Assembly: GCA_016704535.1 (NCBI GenBank)
Contig: JADIZZ010000003.1
Location: 62,001-126,000, forward strand
Origin: Betaproteobacteria bacterium
GTDB lineage: Bacteria > Pseudomonadota > Gammaproteobacteria > Burkholderiales > Burkholderiaceae_C
DNA length: 64,000 bases
Direction of reading: 5' to 3'
The position numbers and the translations under genes were made by a program. The notes under the pieces are model-generated. The model searched no databases. It was given only the letters and a program-made list of their open reading frames with translations, and was not told the origin of the DNA. Below are positions 27,036 through 36,337 of this stretch, piece after piece. Within the stretch, counting starts at the first letter, position 1, and every line of letters starts with the position of its first letter.

Positions 27036-27461
27036 ATGATGCGCAGATTGTTAGTTCCCGTGGACGGATCGCCGACCGCTGAACGGGCCGTGGCGCATGC
27101 CATCGATCTGGCCCGGCGTTGGGGCGACTGCATGCTGGTGCTGCTTAACGTCCAGCAGGACGTCGAGCACTGGAACCGCGGCGGCCTGCTGGACACGGCG
27201 GACCGGGCGCAGTTGAAGCAAGCGGGCGTGCAGGCGGCCGCTTCGGCGCGGTCCCTGGTCGAGGCTGCCGGCGTGGACCACGAGTTTCTCGTTGTCTATG
27301 GGCGTCCGGGCGAAACGATCGTGCAGGAGGCCGGCGCGCATCGCTGCGATGGCATCGTCATGGGCACGCGAGGCCTGGGTGAGCTGGCACAGGTGTTCCT
27401 CGGCTCCACCGCGAACAAGGTGGTGCAACTGGCCGAGGTGCCGGTCACGCTGGTCAAGTGA
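27036..27461 (+). CDS. universal stress protein (single UspA domain)
   Basis: 141 residues. It starts RRLLVPVDGSPTAERAV and has the nucleotide-binding region GTRGLGELAQVFLGSTANKV near the C-terminus. Two adjacent ATGs (27036, 27039); GGAGG fits the second slightly better. A degenerate FNR-like dyad precedes it by about 70 bp. It is followed, 111 bp on, by the P-type ATPase gene on the same strand. Confidence 0.9.
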   Translation: MMRRLLVPVDGSPTAERAVAHAIDLARRWGDCMLVLLNVQQDVEHWNRGGLLDTADRAQLKQAGVQAAASARSLVEAAGVDHEFLVVYGRPGETIVQEAGAHRCDGIVMGTRGLGELAQVFLGSTANKVVQLAEVPVTLVK

Positions 27462-27572
27462 GCCTGCCCGGGCTGCCGGGCGGGTTCTGGGCAGGTGTCG
27501 CGGGCGCCGCTCGCCGGTGGCGCTACGCGCTTGGGTGCGCCCCCGCTGGTTGCACCCGGAGGTCGAGGGCTG

Positions 27573-30296
27573 ATGGGCATGTCAGACCGGGCAGGCTTCG
27601 AGCACTGGCACGCGCTGTCGGCGGCGGAGGTGCTGGTCCGCCTGCAGGGCAATGCGGCCTCGGGGCTGAGTTCGGCCCAGGTTGCGCGGCTGACGGCGCG
27701 CCACGGTCCCAATGTGCTGCCCGAGGCGCCGCGGCGCGCCCTGTGGCGGACCTTCCTGCGCCAGTTCGGCAGCCCGCTCATCTACATCCTCTTCGCCGCG
27801 GCGGTGCTGGCGGTGGCGCTGGGGCACCACGGCGACGCCGGCGTGATCCTGGCCGTGGTGGTGGTCAATGCCCTGATCGGCAGCTTCCAGGAAGGCCGTG
27901 CCGAGCGCTCGATGGCGGCGTTGCGCCGCCTGTCGTCGCTGCACGTGCGCGTGCTGCGCGACGGGCATGAACAGGTCGTCGAGGCGCGCGAGCTCGTACC
28001 GGGCGACCTGGTGCTGCTGGCGGCCGGCGACGCCGTAACCGCCGACGCGCGGCTGCTCGAAGCCGCGCAGCTGCAGGCGGCCGAGGCTGCGCTCACCGGC
28101 GAATCGGTGCCGGTGGCCAAGTCGCCGGCTGAGGTTCCCGAAGCCAACGGGCTGGCCGACCGCCACGACATGGTCTATTCCGGCACGCACATCACCAGCG
28201 GCCGCGCGCGTGCACTCGTGGTGGCCACCGGCGTGCACACCGAGGTCGGCCGCATCGCCGGCCTCACCGAGCGCGCGGAGGAACCCAAGACGCCGCTGGA
28301 GCGCCGCCTGGAGGGCTTCGGCCGCGCCCTGGTGGCCGCCGCGCTCGGGATGTTCGTCCTGGTGGTCCTGCTGGGTCTGTGGCGCGCCTTGCCATTGCCG
28401 CAGGTGCTGATGGTGGCGATCAGCCAGATGGTGTCGATGGTGCCGGAAGGACTGCCGGTGGCCATGACCATCGCGCTGGCGGTCGGCATGCAGCGCATGG
28501 CCTCGCGCGGCGCGATCATCCGCCGGCTGTCGGCGGTGGAGACGCTGGGCTCGACCACAGTGATCTGCAGCGACAAGACCGGCACGCTCACGCGCAACGA
28601 GATGACGGCGGTGGAGTTGTGGCTGCCCGCATCCGGCGCGGGCCGCAGCGTGGCGGTGGGCGGCATCGGCTACGCGCCCGAAGGAACGTTCACCGAGGGA
28701 GCGCTGGTAATGCCGCCGGGCGACGCCGGCCTGGCCGCGCTGCTCGAGGCTGCGGCGCTGTGCAACGACGCCGAACTGGTGCCGCCGGCCAGGCCCGGCG
28801 ACGCCTGGGCCTTGATCGGCGACCCCACCGAGGGCGCGCTGCTCGTTCTGGCGGCCAAGGCCGGCAGCCCTCTCGCGGCGCTGCGCGAGGCTGCCCCGCG
28901 TGAGGCCGAACTGCCCTTCGATTCCGACAGCAAGCTCATGGCCACGCGGCACCGCATGGCCTCGGGTGCATGCCGCGTGATGATCAAGGGTGCGCCGGAG
29001 GCGGTGTTACGCCTGAGCTCCCCGGCCGAGGCGGAGGCGGTGCAGGGTGCACGCGCGGCTGCCGAGGCCATGGCCGCGCGGGCGCTGCGCGTGCTGGCCC
29101 TGGGCACGGTCGACGACGACGCCCTCGATCCGGCTGCGGGCTTCGAGGTCCTGGCTGGACGTGTGCGGCTGCTCGGGCTGGTGGGCCAGATCGACCCGCC
29201 GCGCGAGGAGGTCAAGGCCGCCGTCGCCGAGTGCCGTCGCGCAGGCATACGCCCGATCATGGTGACCGGTGACCACAAGCTCACGGGGTTGGCGATCGCG
29301 CGCGAACTGGGCATTGCCAGGGCCGACGGTGATGGCCCCGGCCGCGCCGTGGACGGCCTCGAGCTCGAGCGCATGGGCGAGGCCGAGTTGCGCGAGGCGT
29401 TGCCGGAGATTGCCGTCTTCGCACGCGTGCAGCCGGCACAGAAGCTGCGCATCGTCCAGGCGCTGCAGGCCGGCGGCGAGGTCGTGGCGATGACCGGCGA
29501 CGGTGTCAACGACGCGCCGGCCCTGGCCCGAGCCGACGTCGGCGTGGCCATGGGCATCACCGGCACCGAAGTGGCCAAGAGCGCGGCCAAGATCGTGATC
29601 ACCGACGACAACTTCGCCACCATCGTCGGCGCGGTCGAGCAGGGCCGGGTGGTCTACGGCAACCTGAAGAAGGTCATCCTGTACCTGTTCGCCACCTCGA
29701 TGGCCGAGGTGCTGGTGCTGCTGCTGGCGCTTCTGGGGGGCCTTCCGCTGCCGCTGGCGGCGGTGCAGATCCTGTGGATCAACATCGTCACCGAGGGCAC
29801 GGTGACGGTGAACCTGGTGATGGACCCGCCCGACGGCGACGAAATGCGCCAGCGCCCCGTGCCGCGCGACGACCGGCTGCTGGGCTGGCCGCTGCTGCAG
29901 CGCGTGCTGCTGATGACGCCGATGATCGCCGCGGTGACTTTCGGCTGGTTCGCGTGGCGGCTTTCGCAGGGGCTGCCCGAGGAACTGGTGCGGACCGAGA
30001 CGTTCACCGTGCTGGCGATGTGCCAGTGGTTCAACGTGCTGAACTGCCAGTCGGCCACGGCCTCGGCGATCGGACCGCGGCTCGTGCGCAACCGCTGGCT
30101 GGCGGCGGGGCTGGCGCTGAGCGTCGCGCTGCAGGCGGCGGTGCTCTACGTGCCGGCGATGAACACGCTGTTCCACACCGTGCCCCTTCCGGTCGGATCG
30201 CTGCTGCCGCTGCTGGCCCTGGCCAGCCTGGTTCTGTGGGCCGAAGAGGCGCGCAAGCTCACCGCGCGCCACGTGCGTCGACGGAGCGCGCGTTGA
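27573..30296 (+). CDS. calcium-type (P2) cation-transporting P-type ATPase
   Basis: About 907 residues, inner membrane. It has an N-terminal cation-ATPase domain, the actuator motif ALTGESVPVAKS, a membrane-helix PEGLP, the phosphorylation motif DKTGTLT near residue 334, MVTGDHKLTG and the hinge MTGDGVNDAPAL. A C-terminal six-helix block completes it. The layout is that of Ca2+- or Na+/K+-type pumps; the ion is not certain. The ATG at 27573 is chosen, although the frame is open to 27495. Its stop overlaps the exchanger gene that follows. Confidence 0.88.
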   Translation: MGMSDRAGFEHWHALSAAEVLVRLQGNAASGLSSAQVARLTARHGPNVLPEAPRRALWRTFLRQFGSPLIYILFAAAVLAVALGHHGDAGVILAVVVVNALIGSFQEGRAERSMAALRRLSSLHVRVLRDGHEQVVEARELVPGDLVLLAAGDAVTADARLLEAAQLQAAEAALTGESVPVAKSPAEVPEANGLADRHDMVYSGTHITSGRARALVVATGVHTEVGRIAGLTERAEEPKTPLERRLEGFGRALVAAALGMFVLVVLLGLWRALPLPQVLMVAISQMVSMVPEGLPVAMTIALAVGMQRMASRGAIIRRLSAVETLGSTTVICSDKTGTLTRNEMTAVELWLPASGAGRSVAVGGIGYAPEGTFTEGALVMPPGDAGLAALLEAAALCNDAELVPPARPGDAWALIGDPTEGALLVLAAKAGSPLAALREAAPREAELPFDSDSKLMATRHRMASGACRVMIKGAPEAVLRLSSPAEAEAVQGARAAAEAMAARALRVLALGTVDDDALDPAAGFEVLAGRVRLLGLVGQIDPPREEVKAAVAECRRAGIRPIMVTGDHKLTGLAIARELGIARADGDGPGRAVDGLELERMGEAELREALPEIAVFARVQPAQKLRIVQALQAGGEVVAMTGDGVNDAPALARADVGVAMGITGTEVAKSAAKIVITDDNFATIVGAVEQGRVVYGNLKKVILYLFATSMAEVLVLLLALLGGLPLPLAAVQILWINIVTEGTVTVNLVMDPPDGDEMRQRPVPRDDRLLGWPLLQRVLLMTPMIAAVTFGWFAWRLSQGLPEELVRTETFTVLAMCQWFNVLNCQSATASAIGPRLVRNRWLAAGLALSVALQAAVLYVPAMNTLFHTVPLPVGSLLPLLALASLVLWAEEARKLTARHVRRRSAR

Positions 30297-30712
30297 GCCC
30301 CGTCGTGCTGTCGCTGCAGTTCCTGGCCGGGGCCGCAGCCATCGGCTATGCCGGCTACATGCTCAGCCGCAGCGCAGAAAACCTCGCCCGCCACCATGGC
30401 TGGGGTCATGGCTGGGTGGGATTGATCCTGCTGGCCACCGTGACTTCCTTGCCGGAGCTGTCCTCCGGCATCAGTGCCGTGGCATGGGTCGGCCAGCCGG
30501 ATCTGGCGGTCGGCGATGTACTGGGTTCCTGCGTCGTCAACCTGTTGCTGCTCGTCGTCGTCGATGCCCTGCAGCGCATGCAGCCGATTTACGGCGTCGC
30601 CAGTGCCATGCATCTGCTCACTGCGGCGTTCGGTGTGGTGATGCTCGGCTTCGTCACCTTGAGCCTGCTGCTGGCCGCGCACGCGCCGCTGATCTACCTG
30701 AGCGGCGCCTAG
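30293..30712 (+). CDS. half-length cation/Ca2+ exchanger-like membrane protein
   Basis: About 139 residues with four hydrophobic segments. ATVTSLPELSSGISA and AVGDVLGSCVVNLLLL are the alpha-repeat motifs of the CaCA (Na+/Ca2+ exchanger) superfamily, but only one of the usual two repeats is present. A TTG at 30293 overlaps the ATPase stop (TTGA), so translation is probably coupled. It may be a truncated gene, or a half-size exchanger that acts as a dimer. Linkage to a calcium-type pump supports an ion-transport role. Confidence 0.6.
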   Translation: MSPVVLSLQFLAGAAAIGYAGYMLSRSAENLARHHGWGHGWVGLILLATVTSLPELSSGISAVAWVGQPDLAVGDVLGSCVVNLLLLVVVDALQRMQPIYGVASAMHLLTAAFGVVMLGFVTLSLLLAAHAPLIYLSGA

Positions 30713-30736
30713 ATCCGCTTGCACGAGGAGCCTCGC

Positions 30737-31639
30737 ATGACGTCACCTGATACTCGCGCAGCTCCGGTCCTGGTCGCTGTCGACTTCTCGCCGCACTCGC
30801 GCCACGCGGCGCAGCGCGCGCGGCACTTCGCGCAGCAACAGTGCCTTACCCTGCACCTGCTGCACGTGCTGCCGGACCATTCCCTGGCCCAATTGCGCCA
30901 GTGGCTGGGTGTCGGCCACGAGGCCGAAGCGAGGCTGCGCGACGAGGCTCGCGCCCACCTCGCCACACTGGCGGCCGAACTGCCGCCCGACGGCCCGGCG
31001 CCTGGCAAGCTGCTGGCCACCGGCGCGCCGGTCGACGAGATCCTGCGCCAGGCCGACGCGCTGGACGCCGCGTTGCTGGTGCTGGGCGCACGCGGCACCG
31101 GCTATCTGCGCCGGCTGGTGCTGGGCAGCACCGTCGAGCGGCTGCTGCGTCGCACGCGGCGGCCGCTGCTGGTGGTGCGGCAGACGCCGCACGAGCCCTA
31201 TCGCCGGGTGTTGGTTGCGGTGGATTTCTCGCCCTGGTCGGCGGCCGCCGTGATGCTGGCGCGGCAGCTGGCGCCGCAGGCGGCGCTGCTCGTCGCCAGC
31301 GTGTTCCAGGTGCCGTTCGAGGAGAAGCTGCGCTTCGCCGGCGTCGACGCGGCCACGATCGAGGGCTACCGGCAGCGCGCGCGTGCCGAAACCACGCAGC
31401 GGCTGCACGCGCTGGTTGCTACCGCGGGGCTGGCGCCGTCGCAGTGGGAGCCCTGCGTACTCGAAGGCGACGCGTCGCTGCGGCTGGTCGAACTGGAGCA
31501 GGAACGCGACTGCGACCTGGTGGTGCTGGGCAAGCATGGCGTCTCGGCCGCCGTCGACCTGCTGCTGGGCAGCACCACCAAGCATGTGCTGGCCGAAGGC
31601 AGCGTGGACGTGCTGGTGTCCACCGCATGCGACGGCTGA
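30737..31639 (+). CDS. tandem universal stress protein (two UspA domains)
   Basis: 300 residues in two UspA repeats. The first begins VLVAVDFSPHSRHA and has GARGTGYLRRLVLGST; the second begins VLVAVDFSPWSAAA near residue 158 and has GKHGVSAAVDLLLGST. Both carry the G-2X-G-9X-G(S/T) nucleotide-binding pattern. AGGAG lies 7 bases before the ATG at 30737. It lies between the exchanger and antiporter genes, probably in one operon from the P-type ATPase onward. Confidence 0.88.
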   Translation: MTSPDTRAAPVLVAVDFSPHSRHAAQRARHFAQQQCLTLHLLHVLPDHSLAQLRQWLGVGHEAEARLRDEARAHLATLAAELPPDGPAPGKLLATGAPVDEILRQADALDAALLVLGARGTGYLRRLVLGSTVERLLRRTRRPLLVVRQTPHEPYRRVLVAVDFSPWSAAAVMLARQLAPQAALLVASVFQVPFEEKLRFAGVDAATIEGYRQRARAETTQRLHALVATAGLAPSQWEPCVLEGDASLRLVELEQERDCDLVVLGKHGVSAAVDLLLGSTTKHVLAEGSVDVLVSTACDG

Positions 31640-31642
31640 GCC

Positions 31643-33397
31643 ATGACCGGTGCCTTTGCGGAGATCGCCACGCTGCTGCTGGCCTGCGCGCTGGCCGGCG
31701 CGCTGTTCGTGCGGCTCAAGCAGCCGGCGCTGGTGGCCTACATCGTGGTGGGCATCGTCGCCGGCCCCAGCGTGCTGCAGCTCGTGTCGGCGCACGACCA
31801 GGTGGACCTGCTTGCGCAGGTGGGCGTGGTGGTGCTGCTGTTCGTGGTGGGCCTCAAGCTCGACCTGCACCATGTGCGGCACCTGGGGCCGGTGGCGCTG
31901 GCCACCGGCCTGGGGCAACTGTCCTTCACGATCGTGATCGGCTTCGGCATCGTCCTGGCGCTGGGGCGCGGCTGGGTCGAGGCGCTGTACGTGGCGGTGG
32001 CACTTACCTTCTCCAGCACCATCATCATCGTCAAGCTGTTGTCCGACAAGCGCGAACTCGACAGCCTGCACGGCCGCATCGCGGTGGGCTTCCTGATCGT
32101 GCAGGACCTGGCCGTGGTGGTGGCGATGATGGCGATGAGCTCGCTGCGCGGCGCGGAAGGGGCGGCGCAGGGCGCGTTGCCCTGGCTCCAGCTGGCCGGC
32201 TCGCTGGCAGGGCGGCTGGCCGCGGCGGCGGTGCTGATGTTCGTGATGATGCGTTGGGTGCTGCCGCCGCTGGTGGCCGCTATGGCGCGCTCGCAGGAAC
32301 TGCTGCTGGTGTTCGGCCTGGCCTGGGGTCTGGCGCTGGCCGCTTTGGGCGAATGGGCCGGCTTCAGCAAGGAGGCCGGAGCCTTCCTGGCCGGCTTCTC
32401 GCTGGCGTCCACGCCCTACCGCGAGGCCATCAGCGCGCGGCTGGCCGGCGTGCGCGACTTCCTGCTGCTATTCTTCTTCATCGACCTGGGTGCCAGGCTT
32501 GAACTGGCCGCGCTGGGCGCCGAGGTGGTGCCGGCGCTGCTGCTGTCGGCCTTCGTGCTGGTCGGCAACCCGCTCATCGTGATGGCCATCATGGGCTGGA
32601 TGGGCTACCGCAAGCGCACCGGCTTCCTGGCTGGGCTGACCGTGGCGCAGATCAGCGAGTTCTCCATCGTCTTCGTGGCCATGGGCATCTCGCTGGGCCA
32701 CATCGGCCCGTCGGCGCTGGGCCTGACGACGCTGGTGGGGCTGGTGACGATCACGCTGTCGACCTACATGATCCTGTACTCGCACCCGCTGTACGAACGG
32801 CTGGCGCGCTGGCTCGGCGTGTTCGAGCGGCGCCGCCCCTGGCGCGAGGCCGACCCGCAAGCCCATGGCGGACACGGCGCCGCGCCGCAGGTGGTGGTGC
32901 TGGGGCTTGGGCGCTACGGCGCGCGGCTGGCCTTGAAGCTGCACCAGGACGGCGTGCGCGTGCTGGGCGTGGACTTCGACCCCGAGGTGGTCGAGACGCT
33001 GCGCTCACGCGGCCTGGATCTGCGTTTCGGTGACAGCCAGGACGCGGACTTCCTCGACTCGCTTCCGCTTGCGCGCGCGGCCTGGATCATCAGCACGCTG
33101 CCCGACCTCGAGTCCAACCGCCATCTGCTGCGCGATCTGGCGCACCGCGACCTGGACGGCGAAGTGGCGGTCGTCGCACGCGACGACCGCCTGGGCGCCG
33201 CGCTCAAGCAGGTGGGCGCACCGGTCGTGATGTACCCGGTGCGCAGCGCCGTCGACCACGTGGCCGAGCAGATAGGCCGCTGGCTCGAGGGTGCCGGCGG
33301 CCAGGCGCCGCCGGCCCTCGACGCACCCTCCGGCGGGGGGCTGCCGGGGGCCGACGGAGGCGCGTTCAGCGGCCAGCCGCCTCGGCCGCCACACTGA
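31643..33397 (+). CDS. CPA2 cation:proton antiporter with TrkA-N domain (Kef-type)
   Basis: 584 residues. The first ~385 hold about 12 membrane segments of a CPA2 exchanger, with the conserved FSSTIIIVKLL and QDLAVV. A cytoplasmic TrkA-N Rossmann domain starts with VVLGLGRYGARLA near residue 417. It is probably a K+/H+ efflux system that adjusts cytoplasmic pH. The C-terminal ~40 residues are Gly/Pro/Ala-rich. The ATG is three bases after the stress-protein stop, so the genes are coupled. Confidence 0.88.
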   Translation: MTGAFAEIATLLLACALAGALFVRLKQPALVAYIVVGIVAGPSVLQLVSAHDQVDLLAQVGVVVLLFVVGLKLDLHHVRHLGPVALATGLGQLSFTIVIGFGIVLALGRGWVEALYVAVALTFSSTIIIVKLLSDKRELDSLHGRIAVGFLIVQDLAVVVAMMAMSSLRGAEGAAQGALPWLQLAGSLAGRLAAAAVLMFVMMRWVLPPLVAAMARSQELLLVFGLAWGLALAALGEWAGFSKEAGAFLAGFSLASTPYREAISARLAGVRDFLLLFFFIDLGARLELAALGAEVVPALLLSAFVLVGNPLIVMAIMGWMGYRKRTGFLAGLTVAQISEFSIVFVAMGISLGHIGPSALGLTTLVGLVTITLSTYMILYSHPLYERLARWLGVFERRRPWREADPQAHGGHGAAPQVVVLGLGRYGARLALKLHQDGVRVLGVDFDPEVVETLRSRGLDLRFGDSQDADFLDSLPLARAAWIISTLPDLESNRHLLRDLAHRDLDGEVAVVARDDRLGAALKQVGAPVVMYPVRSAVDHVAEQIGRWLEGAGGQAPPALDAPSGGGLPGADGGAFSGQPPRPPH

Positions 33398-33797
33398 CCG
33401 CGCAGGCCGGGTTCGACCCGCTCCAGTCGGCCAGCGGCCGCACGAGGTCCACACCGTGTCGGATGGCGGTCATCTCGGCGACGACGCCGATCGCGATCTC
33501 CGGTGGCGTCAGCCCGCCCGGCTTCATGCCCACCGGGCCGTGGTGGTGCACCGCTTCCACTCGGGTGAGGTCGAACTGCAGCAGCCTTTCGCGGCGAGCG
33601 TCGTGGTTGGGGCGCGAGCCCAGTGCGCCGACGTAGAAGACCGGCGTGCGCAGCGCCTCCATCAGCGTCAGGTCGTCGAGCTTGGGGTCGTGCATGATCG
33701 CCACCACCGCGCCGTTGGCACCCAGCGCTGCGCCGCGCGGCACTGCGCGGGTATCCGCAGCCGCATTGCTCCAGATCAGCGGGGCCTGAAGTGGCCC
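33366..33797 (-). pseudogene. XdhC-family remnant (C-terminal Rossmann part only)
   Basis: The recognisable part (MHDPKLDDLTLMEALR, FYVGALGSRPNH, GPVGMKPGGLTPPEIAIG) is the C-terminal XdhC/CoxI domain that helps insert molybdenum cofactor into xanthine-dehydrogenase-type enzymes. Only about 125 residues can be translated from a GTG at 33743. Family-like sequence (WSNAAADTRAVPRG) seems to continue upstream to an in-frame TAG near 33800, next to the hoxF start. The N-terminal half of the gene is therefore missing, presumably lost when the hox operon came to lie here. The 3' end overlaps the antiporter gene. Confidence 0.6.
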
Positions 33798-33812
33798 TGG
33801 CTATAAGGGGCC

Positions 33813-35603
33813 ATGAGCCGCCGCCACGACGCCATCCAGGCCGTGCTGGCCCGCCAGGGCCACCGGCCCGAGATGCTGTTGCAGATCCTGCGCGAAGCCC
33901 AGGAAGCCGAGGGCTGGATAGCGCGCGATGGGCTGGCTCACATCGCTCAGGCGCTGGGTCTGACGCTGGCCGAGGTGGAGGGCGTCTCGAGCTTCTACCG
34001 CTTCCTGCACCGCCGGCCCGTGGGCCGCTACCGCGTGCTTTTCAGCGACAACATCACCGACCATATGCTGGGTGCGCCGGCGCTGATGGCGCAGTTGTGT
34101 GCGCTGCTCGGCGTGAAACCCGGCGAGCTCAGCCGCAATGGCCTGGTGAGCGTGGCGCACACCTCGTGCACCGGGCTGTGCGACCAGGGGCCCGCGGCGC
34201 TGGTCAACCACCGCCACGTGCTGACGCGGCTGGACGCCGGCCGCGTGGCGCACATGGCCGAGCTGATCCGCGCCCAGGTGCCGGTGTCGCAGTGGCCCGC
34301 GGCCTGGTTCGAGGTGCACGACAACGTGCGCCGCGCCGATGTCCTGCTCGGCACGCCCTTCGAGCCCGGCAGCGCGCTGCGGGCCGCGCTGGCGCTGGGC
34401 GCCGACGGCGTGATGGACGAGCTGAAGCGCTCGGCCCTGCGCGGCCGCGGCGGCGCAGGTTATGTGGCCGGCGCGAAGTGGACGGCCTGCCGCGAGACGC
34501 CGGCCGACATCCGCTACGTCGTCTGCAATGCCGACGAAGGCGAGCCCGGCACCTTCAAGGACCGCGTGCTGCTCGCCAGCCACGCCGACCTGGTGTTCGA
34601 AGGCATGACGGCCGCTGCGCTGGCCGTGGGTGCGCGCCAGGGCCTGGTCTACCTGCGCGGCGAATACAGCTGGCTGCTGGAGCCTCTGCGCGCGCTGCTG
34701 CAACGCCGGCGCGACGCCGGGCTGCTGGGGTCGGCCGTCTGCGGCAGCGGGGCCTTGGCTTTCGACATCGACATCCACGTCGGCGCCGGCGCCTATGTCT
34801 GCGGCGAGGAATCGTCGCTGCTCGAATCGCTGGAAGGCCGGCGCGCCTACCCACGCCACCGGCCGCCGTTCCCGGCCGAGAGCGGCTACCTGGGCCGGCC
34901 GACGGTGGTCAACAACGTCGAGACCTTTGCTGCGGTGAGCCACATCCTGCTGCGCGGGGGCGCCTGGTGGGCCGGCATCGGCACGCCACGGTCCACGGGC
35001 ACCAAGATCCACTCGGTGTCGGGCGACTGCGAACGGCCCGGGCTGTACGAGTACCCCTACGGAACGCGCGTCGCGCAGATCCTCCAGGACTGCGGCGCGC
35101 ACGACACACAGGCCGTGCAGGTGGGCGGCGCCGCCGGCGTGTGCCTGGCAGCGCCGGAGTTCGTCCGCCGCCTGGCCTACGAGGACGTGCCCACCACGGG
35201 CGCTTTCATGGTCTTCGACCGCAGCCGCGACATGTTCGAGGTGGCGCGCAATTTCGCCCACTTCTTCGAGCACGAAAGCTGCGGCTTCTGCACCCCCTGC
35301 CGCGTGGGCACGGCGCTGGTGGCGCGGCGCATGGACAAGCTGGCCGCCGGCCACGGTTCGCGCGTGGACCTGGACGTGCTGCTCGAACTCGACGGCCTCA
35401 TGCACGTGGCCACGCACTGCGGCCTGGGCGCCACGGCCTGCAACCCGTTGCGCGACACCATCGCCAAGTTCCGCCCGGCCTACGAAAAGCGCCTGAAGTC
35501 GCTGCACTTCGAACCCGCCTTCGATCTGGACGCGGAACTGTCGGTGGCGCGCCGCATGACCAGCCGCGACGACGCGGCCGCGCACCTGGGAACGCTGCCA
35601 TGA
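33813..35603 (+). CDS. hoxF: NAD-reducing hydrogenase diaphorase subunit HoxF
   Basis: 596 residues combining NuoE-like and NuoF-like parts. The N-terminal ~150 carry cysteines in HTSCTGLCDQG. They are followed by NADH-binding RGRGGAGYVAG, FMN-site GEPGTFKDR, CGEESSLLESLEG, and a C-terminal [4Fe-4S] motif ESCGFCTPCRVGT. It passes electrons between the hydrogenase and NAD+. AAGGGG stands just before the ATG; no clear promoter dyad is visible in the short gap. It is first of five coupled genes, and the stop overlaps hoxU as ATGA. Confidence 0.94.
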   Translation: MSRRHDAIQAVLARQGHRPEMLLQILREAQEAEGWIARDGLAHIAQALGLTLAEVEGVSSFYRFLHRRPVGRYRVLFSDNITDHMLGAPALMAQLCALLGVKPGELSRNGLVSVAHTSCTGLCDQGPAALVNHRHVLTRLDAGRVAHMAELIRAQVPVSQWPAAWFEVHDNVRRADVLLGTPFEPGSALRAALALGADGVMDELKRSALRGRGGAGYVAGAKWTACRETPADIRYVVCNADEGEPGTFKDRVLLASHADLVFEGMTAAALAVGARQGLVYLRGEYSWLLEPLRALLQRRRDAGLLGSAVCGSGALAFDIDIHVGAGAYVCGEESSLLESLEGRRAYPRHRPPFPAESGYLGRPTVVNNVETFAAVSHILLRGGAWWAGIGTPRSTGTKIHSVSGDCERPGLYEYPYGTRVAQILQDCGAHDTQAVQVGGAAGVCLAAPEFVRRLAYEDVPTTGAFMVFDRSRDMFEVARNFAHFFEHESCGFCTPCRVGTALVARRMDKLAAGHGSRVDLDVLLELDGLMHVATHCGLGATACNPLRDTIAKFRPAYEKRLKSLHFEPAFDLDAELSVARRMTSRDDAAAHLGTLP

Positions 35604-36337
35604 CCGACCCGCGTGCACAGGCCGGTGGCAGCTTCGTGCTGGACGGGCAGGACGTGCCCTTCCAGCCCGGCGACACCCTGCTGCGTGCCGCCACGCGCGC
35701 CGGCCGCTACATCCCGCACCTTTGCTGGTCACCGGAGTTTCCGCCGCACGGTTCGTGCAGGCTGTGTGTGGTGCGCATCGACGGCCGCACGGGTGCCGCC
35801 TGCACCGTGGCGGCCGCCGACGGGCTGGAAGTGCAGAGCGACACCGCCGAACTCAACGGCTACCGCAAGACGATGCTGCAGATGCTGTTCGTCGAAGGCA
35901 ACCACTTCTGCCCCTCGTGCGAGAAGAGCGGCCACTGCCTGCTGCAGGCCACCGCCTACGAGATGGGCATGGAGGGCCCCCACTTCGAGGAGTTCTATCC
36001 CAGCCGCGCGGTCGACGCCAGCCACCCGGCCGTATTGCTGGACACCAACCGCTGCATCCTGTGCGGCCTGTGCGTGCGTGCCAGCCGCGACATCGACGGC
36101 AAGAAGGTCTTTGCGCTGGCCGGCCACGGCCTGAAGACCCGCCTCATCGTCGACAGCGAAAGTGGCCGTCTGGGTGACACCGACTTCACCCTGAGCGACC
36201 GCGCCGCCAGCATCTGCCCGGTGGGCGCGATCCTGCCCAAGCGGCAGGGCTTCGAGGTGCCTATCGGCGACCGACCGTACGACAAACACTCGCTGGCACA
36301 GATCGCGGCCGGGGCCGAGTCCGAGGAAGTGCCATGA
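35600..36337 (+). CDS. hoxU: NAD-reducing hydrogenase Fe-S subunit HoxU
   Basis: 245 residues, similar to the N-terminal part of complex I NuoG. A [2Fe-2S] ferredoxin domain has CWSPEFPPHGSCRLC, the His/Cys cluster region is HFCPSCEKSGHC, and a [4Fe-4S] motif CILCGLCVRA is followed by SICPVGAIL. It relays electrons between HoxY and HoxF. The start overlaps the hoxF stop, and the stop overlaps the hoxY start. Confidence 0.94.
   Translation: MTDPRAQAGGSFVLDGQDVPFQPGDTLLRAATRAGRYIPHLCWSPEFPPHGSCRLCVVRIDGRTGAACTVAAADGLEVQSDTAELNGYRKTMLQMLFVEGNHFCPSCEKSGHCLLQATAYEMGMEGPHFEEFYPSRAVDASHPAVLLDTNRCILCGLCVRASRDIDGKKVFALAGHGLKTRLIVDSESGRLGDTDFTLSDRAASICPVGAILPKRQGFEVPIGDRPYDKHSLAQIAAGAESEEVP

Noticed and set aside
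33744..33812. Possible -24/-12 (sigma-54) or FNR promoter for hoxF
   Set aside because: No TGGC-N7-TTGC pattern and no dyad; only a TATAAG too close to the ATG. The operon promoter could not be identified.
33801..35732. 643-residue open frame antisense to hoxF
   Set aside because: GC-driven mirror frame; hoxF carries all cofactor motifs.
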